From assembly GCF_004339665.1 (NCBI RefSeq), contig NZ_SMMU01000006.1, positions 114,714 through 178,713 of the forward strand: a stretch of 64,000 nt of DNA. The letters run 5' to 3'. Position 1 is the first letter of the stretch, and every line of letters starts with the position of its first letter. Positions 26,903-35,266 of this stretch are shown here, piece after piece. Position numbers and translations under genes: made by a program. This DNA comes from Azotobacter chroococcum. Lineage in GTDB: Bacteria; Pseudomonadota; Gammaproteobacteria; Pseudomonadales; Pseudomonadaceae. The notes under the pieces were generated by a model. The model did not search any database. It was not told the origin of the DNA and was given only the letters and a program-made list of their open reading frames with translations.

Positions 26903-28648
26903 ATGACTGCGCAAACCCCGCTTCCCACGCTCAGCTGCGACGTACTGGTCGTCGGCTCCGGCGCGGGCGGCCTGTCGACCGCCATCACCGCGAAGAAGCA
27001 CGGCCTGGATGTGCTGGTGGTGGAGAAGGAAGAGCATTTCGGCGGCACCACGGCCTTTTCCGGCGGCGTGCTGTGGATTCCCGGCAACCACCTGGCCAGG
27101 GCCTCCGGCGTGCAGGACAGCCGCGAGGCGGCGCGCACCTACCTGCGGAACGAGGCCGGAGCCTTCTTCGACGACCGGGCGGTGGACGCCCTGCTCGAGC
27201 ATGGCCCGGAAATGCTGGAGTTCTTCGAGCGCGAGACCGAGGTCAAGTTCGTCCCGACCCTCTATCCCGACTACCACCCGACGCTGCCCGGCGGCGTCGA
27301 CATCGGCCGCTCGGTGCTGGCGGCGCCCTATGACATCCGCCGGCTCGGCAAGGACATGGCGCGCCTGCGTCCGCCGCTGGAGACCATCACCTTCATCGGC
27401 ATGATGTTCAACTCGTCGAACGCCGATCTGAAACACTTTTTCAACGCCACCCGGTCGCTGATCTCCTTCGTCTACGTGACCAAACGGCTGACCACCCACC
27501 TCAAGGAACTGCTCCTCTACCGCCGCGGCATCAACGTGACCAGCGGCAACGCCCTGGCCGCGCGCCTCGCCCAGTCGACGCTGGATCTGGGCATTCCGAT
27601 CCACACCCGTACCTCCGCCAGCGAGCTGCTGCTGGAGAACGGCCGGGTGATCGGCGCCCTGGTCCGCGGGCCGCAGGGCACGCAGCGCATCGAGGCGCGG
27701 CGCGGCGTGGTGCTGGCCAGCGGCGGCTTCTCCCATGACCTGGCGCGCATCCACCGGGCCTATCCGCACCTGCGCCGCGGCGGCGAGCACCTCTCGCCGG
27801 TGCCGGCCGGCAACACCGGCGACGGTGCCTACCTGGCCGAGTCCGTCGGCGGCAAGCTGGAGCTGCGCTTCCCCGAGGCCGCGGCCTGGATGCCGGTCTC
27901 CAGGGTGCCGCTGGGCAAGGGCCGCCACGGGGTCTTCCCGCACCTGCTCGACCGCTACAAGCCGGGCGTCATCGGCGTGCTGCGCGACGGCCGGCGCTTC
28001 ACCAATGAGTCGGAGTCCTACCACGACGTCGGCGCCGCGCTGATCCAGGCCTGCGAGGGGCAGCGCGAGACCGCCATGTGGCTGGTCTGCGACCGCACCG
28101 CCATCGGCAAGTACGGCCTGGGCTACGCCAAGCCGGCGCCGATGCCGCTGCGTCCGCTGCTGCGCAGCGGCTATCTGCTCAAGGGCGCGACCCTCGCCGA
28201 GCTGGCGCAGCGGGCCGGCATCGACCCGCGCGGGCTGGAGGAGACGGTGCGCCAGTACAACCTCGGCGCCGAGCGCGGGGTGGACAACGAATTCGGCCGC
28301 GGCAGCACCGCGTTCAACCGCTACCTGGCCGACCCGGAGCACCGGCCCAACCCCTGTGTGGCGCCGATCGCCAGGGGGCCTTTCTATGCGGTGAAGGTGA
28401 TCATGGGCGACCTCGGCACCTTCGACGGCCTGCGCACCAGCCTGGAGGGCGAGGTGCTGGGCGAGAGCGGCGCGGCCATCCCCGGCCTGTACGCGGTGGG
28501 CAACGACCGCGCCAGCGTCATGGGCGGCAACTATCCGGGCGCCGGCATCACCCTGGGGCCGATCATGACCTTCGGCTACCTCACCGGCCGCCATCTGGCC
28601 CGCGCCGAGGCGCTGCAACCCGCAACCCGCTACCGGGAGGCCGTGTGA
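26903..28648 (+). CDS. KstD/fumarate-reductase-like FAD-dependent oxidoreductase (copy 3)
   Basis: 581 residues. The FAD motif is VVGSGAGGLSTA (about 16-27), then VEKEEHFGGTTAFSGGVLWIPG. The C-terminal block YPGAGITLGPIMTFGYL fits KstD-like dehydrogenases. It is a paralogue of the genes at 9397 and 11587 and shares their internal landmarks (GNALAARLA, GRRFTNESESYHD). AAGGAG lies 8 bases before the ATG. The stop codon overlaps the start of a second NIPSNAP gene by one base, the same pairing as at 9397/11156. Confidence 0.85.
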   Translation: MTAQTPLPTLSCDVLVVGSGAGGLSTAITAKKHGLDVLVVEKEEHFGGTTAFSGGVLWIPGNHLARASGVQDSREAARTYLRNEAGAFFDDRAVDALLEHGPEMLEFFERETEVKFVPTLYPDYHPTLPGGVDIGRSVLAAPYDIRRLGKDMARLRPPLETITFIGMMFNSSNADLKHFFNATRSLISFVYVTKRLTTHLKELLLYRRGINVTSGNALAARLAQSTLDLGIPIHTRTSASELLLENGRVIGALVRGPQGTQRIEARRGVVLASGGFSHDLARIHRAYPHLRRGGEHLSPVPAGNTGDGAYLAESVGGKLELRFPEAAAWMPVSRVPLGKGRHGVFPHLLDRYKPGVIGVLRDGRRFTNESESYHDVGAALIQACEGQRETAMWLVCDRTAIGKYGLGYAKPAPMPLRPLLRSGYLLKGATLAELAQRAGIDPRGLEETVRQYNLGAERGVDNEFGRGSTAFNRYLADPEHRPNPCVAPIARGPFYAVKVIMGDLGTFDGLRTSLEGEVLGESGAAIPGLYAVGNDRASVMGGNYPGAGITLGPIMTFGYLTGRHLARAEALQPATRYREAV

Positions 28649-28974
28649 TGAACCACAAGCCGATCGTCGACCACCGCATCTACACCATCAAGCCGCGCGG
28701 CATGGCCGAGTTTCTCGAGGTCTTCGACTGCCTGGCCATGCCGGTGCTGCTGCGCCACCTGGGCAGGCCGCTGGCCTTCTACACCAGTTGCATCGGGCCG
28801 CTGAACCAGGTGGTGCACCTCTGGGGCTACGACAGCCTGGACGACTTCGAGAAGCGCGCCCTGGCCCGCGACAGCGACCCGGACTTTCGCGAGTACCTGC
28901 AGGCCTCGGCGCATCTGGTGATCGCCCAGGAGACGCGGATCATCCGCCCCGTGCGGTTCCAGAGCCTGCTGTAA
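28648..28974 (+). CDS. NIPSNAP-family small protein (copy 2)
   Basis: 108 residues. It begins VDHRIYTIKPRGMAEFLEVF and contains NQVVHLWGYDSLDDFEKR, matching the copy at 11156 in both parts of the fold. Its ATG overlaps the preceding TGA by one base, so it is translationally coupled to flavoprotein copy 3. A fixed flavoprotein-NIPSNAP pair appearing twice implies a joint function. The reaction is unknown. Confidence 0.8.
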   Translation: MNHKPIVDHRIYTIKPRGMAEFLEVFDCLAMPVLLRHLGRPLAFYTSCIGPLNQVVHLWGYDSLDDFEKRALARDSDPDFREYLQASAHLVIAQETRIIRPVRFQSLL

Positions 28975-28980
28975 CGACTG

Positions 28981-29006
28981 CGCCGCCGGTCGCCTTGCCG
29001 GCGGCG
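28981..29006 (+). terminator. GC-rich hairpin after the NIPSNAP gene
   Basis: A perfect 9-bp stem (CGCCGCCGG / CCGGCGGCG) with an 8-base loop begins 6 bases after the stop. No U-run follows, so it may be an attenuating or stabilising 3' structure before the MFS gene. Confidence 0.4.
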
Positions 29007-29149
29007 AGCTTGCCCGCAAACCCACTGGCTGCGCACGTTCGGCAGTGCGCGCGCAGCCCTCATGCCCGGAGAAAGACCGTCCGCCCTCTGCCACTCCCGA
29101 TCGCCTTTTGACAATAAAAACTGAGCCTCAAGGCTCGAGGTGACTTCAA

Positions 29150-30487
29150 GTGAGCGCAATAAAAACAATGGATGTGCGTGAACTGATCAACGACCGCCCC
29201 TTCGGCGGTTTCCAGAAACTGGTGGTGTTCTTCTGCTTCGTCATCATCGCCCTGGACGGTTTCGACGTGGCGGTGATGGGGCTGATCGCGCCCCAGCTGC
29301 GCGAGGACTGGGGGGTGACCCCGCAGGCGCTCGGCCCGGTGCTGAGCGCCGCGCTGGTCGGTCTGGCGGTCGGCGCGCTGGTCGCCGGTCCGCTGGCCGA
29401 CCGCTACGGACGCAAGATCGTGCTGGTGTCGAGCGTGCTGTTCTTCGGCTTCTGGACCTTGGTCACGGCTTTTTCGACCGATGTCACCCAGCTGGTGATC
29501 TTCCGCTTCCTCACCGGCCTCGGCCTCGGCGCCGCCATGCCCAACGCCGCCACCCTGACCGCGGAGTTCGCCCCGGAGCGCAAGCGCGCCTTCCTGGTCA
29601 CCGTGGCTTTCTGCGGGTTTTCCTTCGGCGCAGCCGGCGGCGGCTTCCTGTCCGCCTGGATGATTCCCCACCTCGGCTGGCAGAGCGTGCTGATCATGGG
29701 CGGGGTGCTGCCGATCCTGGTGGCGCCGCTGCTGATCTGGAAGATGCCGGAGTCGCTGAGCTTTCTGGTCAGCCGCCGGGCACCGCGGGAAAGCATCCGG
29801 CGGATCGTCGAGCGGATTGCCCCGGGGGTCAGCGATAGCCGCACGGACTTCGTGCTGCCGCGTGCCCCGCAGCAGCAGGGTGGTGCGCGGCTGGTGCTGT
29901 CCGCTCACTACCGGTTCGGCACCCTGATGCTCTGGGTCGGCTATTTCACCGCACTGTTCCTGGTCTACCTGTTCAGCAGCTGGTTGCCGACCCTGGTCAA
30001 GTCGGGCGGCTACAGCGTCTCCGAGGCAGCCATCGTCACGTCCCTGTTCCAGGTCGGCGGGCCGCTCGGCGCGCTCTGCGTCGGCTGGGCGATGGATCGT
30101 TTCCGGCCGCACGGGGTGCTGCTCGTGACCATGCTGGTGGCGGCGCTGGCTATCTGTGCGATCGGCCAGGCGACCCACGATCTGCTCCTGCTCGGCGCCA
30201 TCGCCTGCGCGGTGGGCTTCTGCCTGAACGGCGGCAGCGTCGGCATGAACGCCATGGCCACCTGCTTCTATCCCACCGAGGCGCGCGCCACCGGAGCCTG
30301 CTGGATGAGCGGCATAGGCCGCTTCGGCGCCATCCTCAGCGCCTTCGCCGGCGGCCAGATGATCGCCATGGGGCTGCCGCTCGGCCAGGTGTTCGCCCTG
30401 CTGGCGATTCCCGCCGTGCTCTCCGGTCTGGCGCTCGCCGCCAAAGGGCTGGACCGGCGCAGCATGCCGCAGCTGCAGACCGCCTGA
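29150..30487 (+). CDS. MFS aromatic acid:H+ symporter (AAHS/PcaK-like)
   Basis: 445 residues with twelve hydrophobic segments. DGFDVAVMG in helix 1 and GPLADRYGRKIVL in the 2-3 loop are the AAHS signatures, in which the helix-1 Asp is needed for benzoate-type substrate uptake. MSGIGRFGAILSAFAGG in helix 11 also fits. The start is a GTG at 29150 preceded by GAGGTG at 7 bases; an ATG at 29168 is an alternative. It is the likely importer for the aromatic or hydroaromatic acid degraded by the neighbouring enzymes, so it sets the theme of the cluster. Confidence 0.88.
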   Translation: MSAIKTMDVRELINDRPFGGFQKLVVFFCFVIIALDGFDVAVMGLIAPQLREDWGVTPQALGPVLSAALVGLAVGALVAGPLADRYGRKIVLVSSVLFFGFWTLVTAFSTDVTQLVIFRFLTGLGLGAAMPNAATLTAEFAPERKRAFLVTVAFCGFSFGAAGGGFLSAWMIPHLGWQSVLIMGGVLPILVAPLLIWKMPESLSFLVSRRAPRESIRRIVERIAPGVSDSRTDFVLPRAPQQQGGARLVLSAHYRFGTLMLWVGYFTALFLVYLFSSWLPTLVKSGGYSVSEAAIVTSLFQVGGPLGALCVGWAMDRFRPHGVLLVTMLVAALAICAIGQATHDLLLLGAIACAVGFCLNGGSVGMNAMATCFYPTEARATGACWMSGIGRFGAILSAFAGGQMIAMGLPLGQVFALLAIPAVLSGLALAAKGLDRRSMPQLQTA

Positions 30488-30495
30488 CCCTCGGA

Positions 30496-30518
30496 CCGCA
30501 CCCGCGCTGCGGGTGCGG
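30496..30518 (+). terminator. Hairpin after the AAHS transporter gene
   Basis: A perfect 10-bp stem (CCGCACCCGC / GCGGGTGCGG) with a 3-base loop lies 9 bases after the stop codon. The T content after it is low, so termination may be partial. Confidence 0.5.
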
Positions 30519-30532
30519 CTCCGTTCGCAGTC

Positions 30533-30710
30533 ATGGGCAGCGGCGGGTCCATCGTCACCATGGCCTCGACCCCGGCGCATGTGGGGACAGGAGAACAGCA
30601 CGGCCCATTCGGCGGCCAAGGCCGCGGTGGTCAACTTCACCCGCTTGGTCGCCCTAGCCAGCGGCCGGGGCGCGATCGTGACCGGCGCCTGTCTGCAGGC
30701 CGCCGCTGAC
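30533..30710 (+). pseudogene. Frameshifted SDR dehydrogenase remnant
   Basis: Read in one frame from 30533, this encodes GSGGSIVTMASTPAHVG, the beta-5 strand and catalytic Ser region of an SDR enzyme. Near 30590 the similarity moves to another frame and continues as AHSAAKAAVVNFTRLVALASG, equivalent to the YxxxK helix but with His for the catalytic Tyr. Only about 60 codons survive, so the gene is dead. It sits just downstream of the catabolic cluster and is probably a decayed former member of it. Confidence 0.6.
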
Positions 30711-30819
30711 TATACTGCGATCTGACGGAGCGGCACGTGGAGCTGGGGGAGGTTCCGTCTAGAATGGCCGTCTTTCGCAACGAGACGGGCTGACAATCAA
30801 ATGAGTGGAGTTCTCTCCT

Positions 30820-31218
30820 ATGTCCACCTCGACCCCGATACGGCGCGTGGCCGGCACCCTGGCTGCACTGCACCTGCTGCTGTTCCCCCAGATTCCCATG
30901 GCCCAGGCAGCGATGATCGGCACGCAGGAAGTGATCGCCGCGGAGCAGCATCGGGTCGATCGCCAGCAGTTGCGGCAGATGCTCGAGGACCAGGAAGTCC
31001 GGAGGAAGCTGGAATCCCTGGGCGTCGACCGGCAGCAGGTCGAGCAGCGGATCGACAGCCTCACCAGTGCCGAACTGGCCCAGTTCAACCGGCAGCTGAC
31101 CGAGGCCCCGGCCGGGGGCAGCGTGGTGGGCATCATCGTGCTGTTCCTGGTGATCTTCATCGTTACCGACATGCTCTGCGCCACGGATGTCTACACCTTC
31201 ATCCGTTGCGTCAGGTGA
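30820..31218 (+). CDS. PA2779-family small membrane-associated protein
   Basis: 132 residues. The N terminus has a signal-like hydrophobic stretch (VAGTLAALHLLLFPQIPMAQA). A charged helical middle (EQHRVDRQQLRQMLEDQEVRRKLESLGVD) follows, and one C-terminal transmembrane segment (SVVGIIVLFLVIFIVTDML). The gene pair with the next one corresponds to P. aeruginosa PA2779-PA2778. The function is unknown. The start at 30820 has GGAG 9 bases upstream. The next gene starts inside its stop codon. Confidence 0.75.
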   Translation: MSTSTPIRRVAGTLAALHLLLFPQIPMAQAAMIGTQEVIAAEQHRVDRQQLRQMLEDQEVRRKLESLGVDRQQVEQRIDSLTSAELAQFNRQLTEAPAGGSVVGIIVLFLVIFIVTDMLCATDVYTFIRCVR

Positions 31219-32177
31219 CGGGCAGCCTGCGGGCGATCCTCCTGCTCGGACTGTTCACCCTGCTCGCGGCCTGCGCGCGCGCTCCGCTGTTGCCGGCGGA
31301 GACCGCGCGTCTGCCCGAGCGGGTCGAGCTGACCGGCGTGCCTTTCTACCCGCAAGACGACTACCAGTGCGGGCCGGCGGCGCTGGCGAGCATGCTAGGG
31401 CAGCGGGGCGTGGATACCTCGCCGGGGCTGCTCAAGGATCAGGTGTACCTGCCCGGTCGCCAGGGCAGTCTGCAGGTGGAGATGGTGGCCGCCGCGCGCC
31501 GCCACGGGATGCTGGTCTATCCCCTGGCGCCCCGGCTGGAGAGCGTGCTGGCCGAGGTGGCCGCCGGCAACCCGGTGCTGGTGCTGCAGAACCTCGCGCT
31601 GGACTGGTGGCCGAGTTGGCATTTCTCGGTGGTGGTGGGCTACGACCGCCGCGAACGGCAGCTCATCCTGCGTTCGGGAACCACGCGCCGGCTGACGACC
31701 GATTTCGTCGCCTTTGACCGGACCTGGGCGAAGGGCGGGCGCTGGGCCGTGTTGACGCTGCCGGCGAACCGGCTGCCGGCGACGGCGCAGATGCATCCCT
31801 GGCTGCAGTCGGCCAGCGACCTGGAGGAAACCGGGCAGGGGGATGTTGCGCAGCGGGCCTATCGCGCCGCGGTGGAGCACTGGCCGGAGGCGTCCGTCGG
31901 CTGGTTCGCCCTGGCCAACAGTCGCCATGCCGAGGGCAATCCGCGCGGTGCTGAGGAGGCGCTGCGGGAAAGCCTGAAGCGTGATCCGCGACTCGCCGCC
32001 GGCTGGTTCAATCTGTCCGAGGTTCTTGCCGAGCGCGGCTGCCCGGCGGTCGCCAGCCAGGCCCGCAGTTGCGCCCGGCAACTGGCGCCGCAGGATTCGC
32101 GCTTCGCGGCGGAGCTTCCCGCGGCCCGGGCCGCCGACGCGAACTGCGCGCCGGTGCCGGTCTGTCCGTCGTCCTGA
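31215..32177 (+). CDS. PA2778-family C39-like cysteine peptidase with TPR, predicted lipoprotein
   Basis: 320 residues from a GTG at 31215 that overlaps the preceding stop. A lipoprotein signal ends in FTLLAAC, so the protein should be lipid-anchored in the envelope. The peptidase-like domain holds the Cys in YQCGPAALASML (about residue 55), a His in PSWHFSVVVGYD, and an Asp/Asn region nearby, as in C39/bacteriocin-leader-processing folds. The C-terminal third contains TPR-like helices (AQRAYRAAVEHWPEASVGWFALANSR). It is paired with the PA2779-like membrane protein, which suggests an envelope proteolysis or export-related role. The substrate is unknown. Confidence 0.8.
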   Translation: MTGSLRAILLLGLFTLLAACARAPLLPAETARLPERVELTGVPFYPQDDYQCGPAALASMLGQRGVDTSPGLLKDQVYLPGRQGSLQVEMVAAARRHGMLVYPLAPRLESVLAEVAAGNPVLVLQNLALDWWPSWHFSVVVGYDRRERQLILRSGTTRRLTTDFVAFDRTWAKGGRWAVLTLPANRLPATAQMHPWLQSASDLEETGQGDVAQRAYRAAVEHWPEASVGWFALANSRHAEGNPRGAEEALRESLKRDPRLAAGWFNLSEVLAERGCPAVASQARSCARQLAPQDSRFAAELPAARAADANCAPVPVCPSS

Positions 32178-32178
32178 G

Positions 32179-33462
32179 TCAGACCCCCAGCCGGTCCCGC
32201 AGCGTGTAGTACCAGGCGCCGAGGGCGGTGAAGGGCACGCGCAAGAGGCGGCCGCCGGGGAAGGGGTAGTGCGGCAGCGCGGCGAAGGCGTCGAAGCGCT
32301 CGGCCTGGCCGCGCAGGGCCTCGGCGAGCAGCCGGCCGGCCAGGTGGGTGTAGGTGACACCGTGGCCGCTGCAGCCCTGGGAGTAGTAGAGGTTGTCGCC
32401 GATCCGCCCGACCTGCGGCAGGCGCGAGAGGGTGAGGAGGAAATTGCCGGTCCAGGCGTAGTCGATCTTCACCTTCTGCAGTTGCGGGAAGGTCCTGAGC
32501 ATCTTCGGCCGGATGATCGCCTCGATGTCCCGGGGATCGCGGGCGCCGTAGATCACGCCGCCGCCGTAGACGAGCCGCCGGTCGGCGGAGAGGCGGTAGT
32601 AGTCGAGCAGGTAGTTGCAGTCCTCGACGCAGTAGTCCTGCGGCAGCAGGCTGGCGGCCAGCTCCTCGCCGAGGGGCTCGGTGGCGATCATCTGGGTGCC
32701 GCAGGGCATCGACTTGGCCGCCAGCTCCGGAACCAGGTCGCCCAGATAGGCATTGCCGGCCAGCACCACGAACTTCGCCCTGACCCGCCCCTGCGGGGTA
32801 TGCACCAGCGGATTGGCGCCGCGCTCGATGCGTACGGCGGGCGACTGTTCGTGGATCACGCCACCCAGGGATTCCACCGCCGCAGCCTCGCCGAGGGCCA
32901 GGTTGAGCGGGTGGATGTGGCCGCCGGTCATGTCCAGCATGCCGCCCACATAGCGCTCGCTGGCCACCACCTCGCGGATGCGGCGGGCGTCCAGCAGTTC
33001 CAGCCGGGTATGCCCATAGCGTTCCCAGAGCTTCTTCTGCGCCTCCAGATGGGCCATCTGCCTGGGCGTGAAGGCGGCGAACACGCCGCCGTCCTTCAGG
33101 TCGCACCGGATGCCGTGGCGGGCGACCAGTTCGCGCAGGATGCGCCCGCCCTCGAAGGCCATTTCGCCGATCCGGCGGGCCTGTTCGGCGGGCAGGCTGC
33201 GCTCGATCACGTCGATGTCGCGACTGTAGCTATTGACGATCTGCCCGCCGTTGCGCCCGGAGGCGCCGAAGCCGACCCTGGCCGCCTCCAGCACAATGAC
33301 GCGAAAGCCGTTTTCCAGCAGGAACAAGGCGGTGGACAGCCCGGTGTAACCTGCACCGACGATGCACACGTCGGTTTCGGCTTCGCCGATGAGCTCCGGA
33401 CGCTCCGGAGCGGGATGGGCCGAGGCGGCGTAGTAGGAGAGCGGGTAGTCGGTGTTCGCCAT
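32179..33462 (-). CDS. pauB: DAO-family FAD oxidoreductase, gamma-glutamylputrescine oxidoreductase (PauB)-like
   Basis: 427 residues. The FAD loop VCIVGAGYTGLSTALFLLE lies at about 32-50, with RVGFGASGRNGGQIV after it, and the C-terminal YSQGCSGHGVTYTHLAG binds the isoalloxazine ring. From memory it is close to P. aeruginosa PA2776 (PauB3). PauB3 oxidises gamma-glutamyl-putrescine in polyamine catabolism, and its gene likewise lies close to PA2778/PA2779. Start MANTDYPLSYY was chosen by family match. It converges with the peptidase gene, with a single base between them. Confidence 0.85.
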   Translation of the reverse strand: MANTDYPLSYYAASAHPAPERPELIGEAETDVCIVGAGYTGLSTALFLLENGFRVIVLEAARVGFGASGRNGGQIVNSYSRDIDVIERSLPAEQARRIGEMAFEGGRILRELVARHGIRCDLKDGGVFAAFTPRQMAHLEAQKKLWERYGHTRLELLDARRIREVVASERYVGGMLDMTGGHIHPLNLALGEAAAVESLGGVIHEQSPAVRIERGANPLVHTPQGRVRAKFVVLAGNAYLGDLVPELAAKSMPCGTQMIATEPLGEELAASLLPQDYCVEDCNYLLDYYRLSADRRLVYGGGVIYGARDPRDIEAIIRPKMLRTFPQLQKVKIDYAWTGNFLLTLSRLPQVGRIGDNLYYSQGCSGHGVTYTHLAGRLLAEALRGQAERFDAFAALPHYPFPGGRLLRVPFTALGAWYYTLRDRLGV

Positions 33463-33593
33463 CGTGCGGCTTCCTGTTCCGAATATTCGACGTCGGATCG
33501 ATGCTACCGGAGCGGATTTTCCCCGGCTAGCGCGCCGGAATCCGGCCCGGATGGGAAAAATCATTTTTTTCAGTCGGTTAGCGGAAAAAGGTG

Positions 33594-33621
33594 TTGACAG
33601 GTCAGCGCAAGTCCGTAGAAT
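33594..33621 (+). promoter_or_regulatory. Sigma-70 promoter of tRNA-Val
   Basis: TTGACA (33594-33599) and TAGAAT (33616-33621) are separated by 16 bases. A GC-rich discriminator (GCGCGG) follows, typical of stringently controlled stable-RNA promoters. The tRNA begins 15 bases downstream. Confidence 0.8.
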
Positions 33622-33636
33622 GCGCGGCCATCGACA

Positions 33637-33712
33637 GGCACATAGCTCAGTTGGTTAGAGCACCACCTTGACATGGTGGGGGTCGTTGGTTCGAGTCCAA
33701 TTGTGCCTACCA
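33637..33712 (+). tRNA. tRNA-Val (GAC)
   Basis: 76 bases including an encoded CCA. The acceptor stem pairs GGCACA with TGTGCC. The anticodon stem CCACC/GGTGG encloses the loop TTGACAT, giving anticodon GAC for valine codon GUC. The T-arm contains GGTTCGAGTCC. A promoter lies upstream and a terminator downstream, so it is a single-tRNA transcript. Confidence 0.95.
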
Positions 33713-33740
33713 AACAAAACCCGCGCTGCGCGGGGCTTAG

Positions 33741-33770
33741 AAGGCGATCCTTTCGGATCGCCTTTTTTGT
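33741..33770 (+). terminator. Rho-independent terminator after tRNA-Val
   Basis: A 10-bp stem (AAGGCGATCC / GGATCGCCTT) with a TTTC loop is followed by a T-rich tail, a strong canonical terminator. Confidence 0.9.
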
Positions 33771-34954
33771 TTTGGGAATGATTCCGGGAAAACTCCCATC
33801 GGCTCGTGACTTCAGGTCTGCGCGGGCTCGCGGCCAGGCGATTCCCTTCTTCTCCGGCTGGCCGGTCTCTTGGTCATGGCGACGATCTGGAGTTCGCGTT
33901 ACTTGTTCGGTGATGGCGAGTGCGTCGAGTTGGTCGTCCGGCTTCTTGTCCTGGTTCGTCCGGTGCTGCTCGAGCTTGATGGCGGTTTCCTTGGTGGGGC
34001 TGTCGGCCAGCGTTCCTGGCGCCATGTGCCGCTTGCGGGAGCGGTGGCAAGGTCTTGCGGTGGTGGCTCGATGTCTTCATCGCTCTCCCTGTGTGACGTG
34101 CACATTGGGAAACTGCCTCGGGAAGGCGTCTTTCGAGTGGGGGTGGGGGCGATGGGGTGTGGCCGGTTACGCCGGCCGGGCGGGCACTCTGTCGCCGCTG
34201 GCGTGCCTGCCAGCTGGGTAGGTGAATCAGCCTCGGCTTGCAGATTACTCGAACCAACTGCGCGCCTTGCTGGAGCCGAGAGCTCCGGCGTGGCCGCCAT
34301 CTTGGGTGTGCCGGCTGACGCTGTCGGCATGCCGATCTGCCGACGGATGTTGCAAATCTTGCCCGATACCGGGCGCCCACCAAGCGCGGGAATAATGGCC
34401 GTCTTTCCGGCCTGTCATCTGCTCTGTCGCCGGCTGCGCAGATACAGCCCGTATAGGGGATATGGAAGAACCCTAGGCTTGCGAATTACTCGAACCTGCA
34501 GCGCGCCTTGACAGCCCCTACTAAAGGTAAGTCAGCTAACGCTGCTGGCATGCCGATCCGCCGACGGCTGGAACATGATAACCTGCCAGCGCAGAAAAAT
34601 GTTGTTTTAAATATAACATTTTTCACTTTTATTTTCTTTTTTAAGAAAAAAATTTCTTAAATTTTTGTTTTATTCCGCTTTTGTTGGTGCTGGACATTGG
34701 CAGGGGTTGTTGGCTCAGGCTGTCGGAGCTGCTCGCTCCGCTGTCGATTGATGAGTGGCATCCGCTGTTCCTGTCACTCCAGTTGCCGTCGGAGCAATGG
34801 CCGAAGTCATGATTGCAGTGGCTGTGGTCGGTGTTGTGGCTCGGATGAGTGCTTAAGCCCGTGTTCGCGGCTGTTGGGCAACATCACTCGACCTGTAGGT
34901 CGTTGTGGTGCTTTCTGCTGGAAAGTACCGCGTCAATTTATTGATGTTTCGTGC
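33771..34954. other. Gene-poor stretch between tRNA-Val and thrS
   Basis: About 1.2 kb with no reading frame that resembles a protein. Frames on both strands are Pro/Ser/Arg-rich shadows without family features. It contains the imperfect direct repeat listed separately and a strongly AT-rich patch at about 34600-34680 that stands out from the GC-rich surroundings. The latter may be a promoter-rich element or a decayed insertion. Confidence 0.6.
34234..34346 (+). repeat. Imperfect direct repeat, copy A (copy B at 34475-34570)
   Basis: Two blocks recur in the same order. The first is GGCTTGC-GATTACTCGAACC followed by GCGCGCCTTG; the second is GCTGACGCTG-GGCATGCCGATC-GCCGACGG. In copy B the gap between blocks is about 20 bases shorter. 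Copy A can fold GTCGGCA with TGCCGAC. This unit resembles no known gene, and it could be a small non-autonomous repeat element or duplicated regulatory RNA. Confidence 0.55.
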
Positions 34955-35266
34955 TAGAATGCGCGCGTCCAAGGGTAAGCGATTCGGCCTGTTTTCCCTT
35001 TTGGCTCAATAGATTAAGAGCGACCCACAATCACCTTGAAAGAGTGGGGTGTTGGTTAGAGCCCTGTTATGCCTGTCAAGGATGCTTGTCAGTGGCGCAG
35101 CTTTCTGAAAGCATCCCGCATTTTTACCTCCAGTGACTCCGCTTCGTCCGGATCGGCCCTTTGGGCTCCTGCCTCCGTGCGGCAGGCATATCCGGCGGAC
35201 CGCTTTACTGGCTCATCCCAACCCATGTGGCCTTTGGTAGGGGTCACCACTAGGAGAGGAGGCGCC
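34955..35266 (+). promoter_or_regulatory. Candidate promoter and long 5' leader of thrS
   Basis: TAGAAT at 34955-34960 followed by a GC-rich discriminator (GCGCGCG) looks like the -10 of the translation operon and mirrors the tRNA-Val promoter. The -35 is weak. The remaining leader of nearly 300 bases can form a stem GGATGCTT (35080-35087) / AAGCATCC (35109-35116) and another CCTGCC/GGCAGG around 35169-35187. A long structured leader would allow feedback on thrS translation, but no control element is recognised with certainty. Confidence 0.4.

Noticed and set aside
33570..34025. Minus frame across tRNA-Val encoding GLEPTTPTMSRWCSNQ
   Set aside because: This well-known false protein is the tRNA gene read in antisense.
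34955..35266. T-box or threonine leader-peptide control of thrS
   Set aside because: No specifier loop or T-box sequence and no Thr-codon-rich leader frame; only a generic structured leader is supported.
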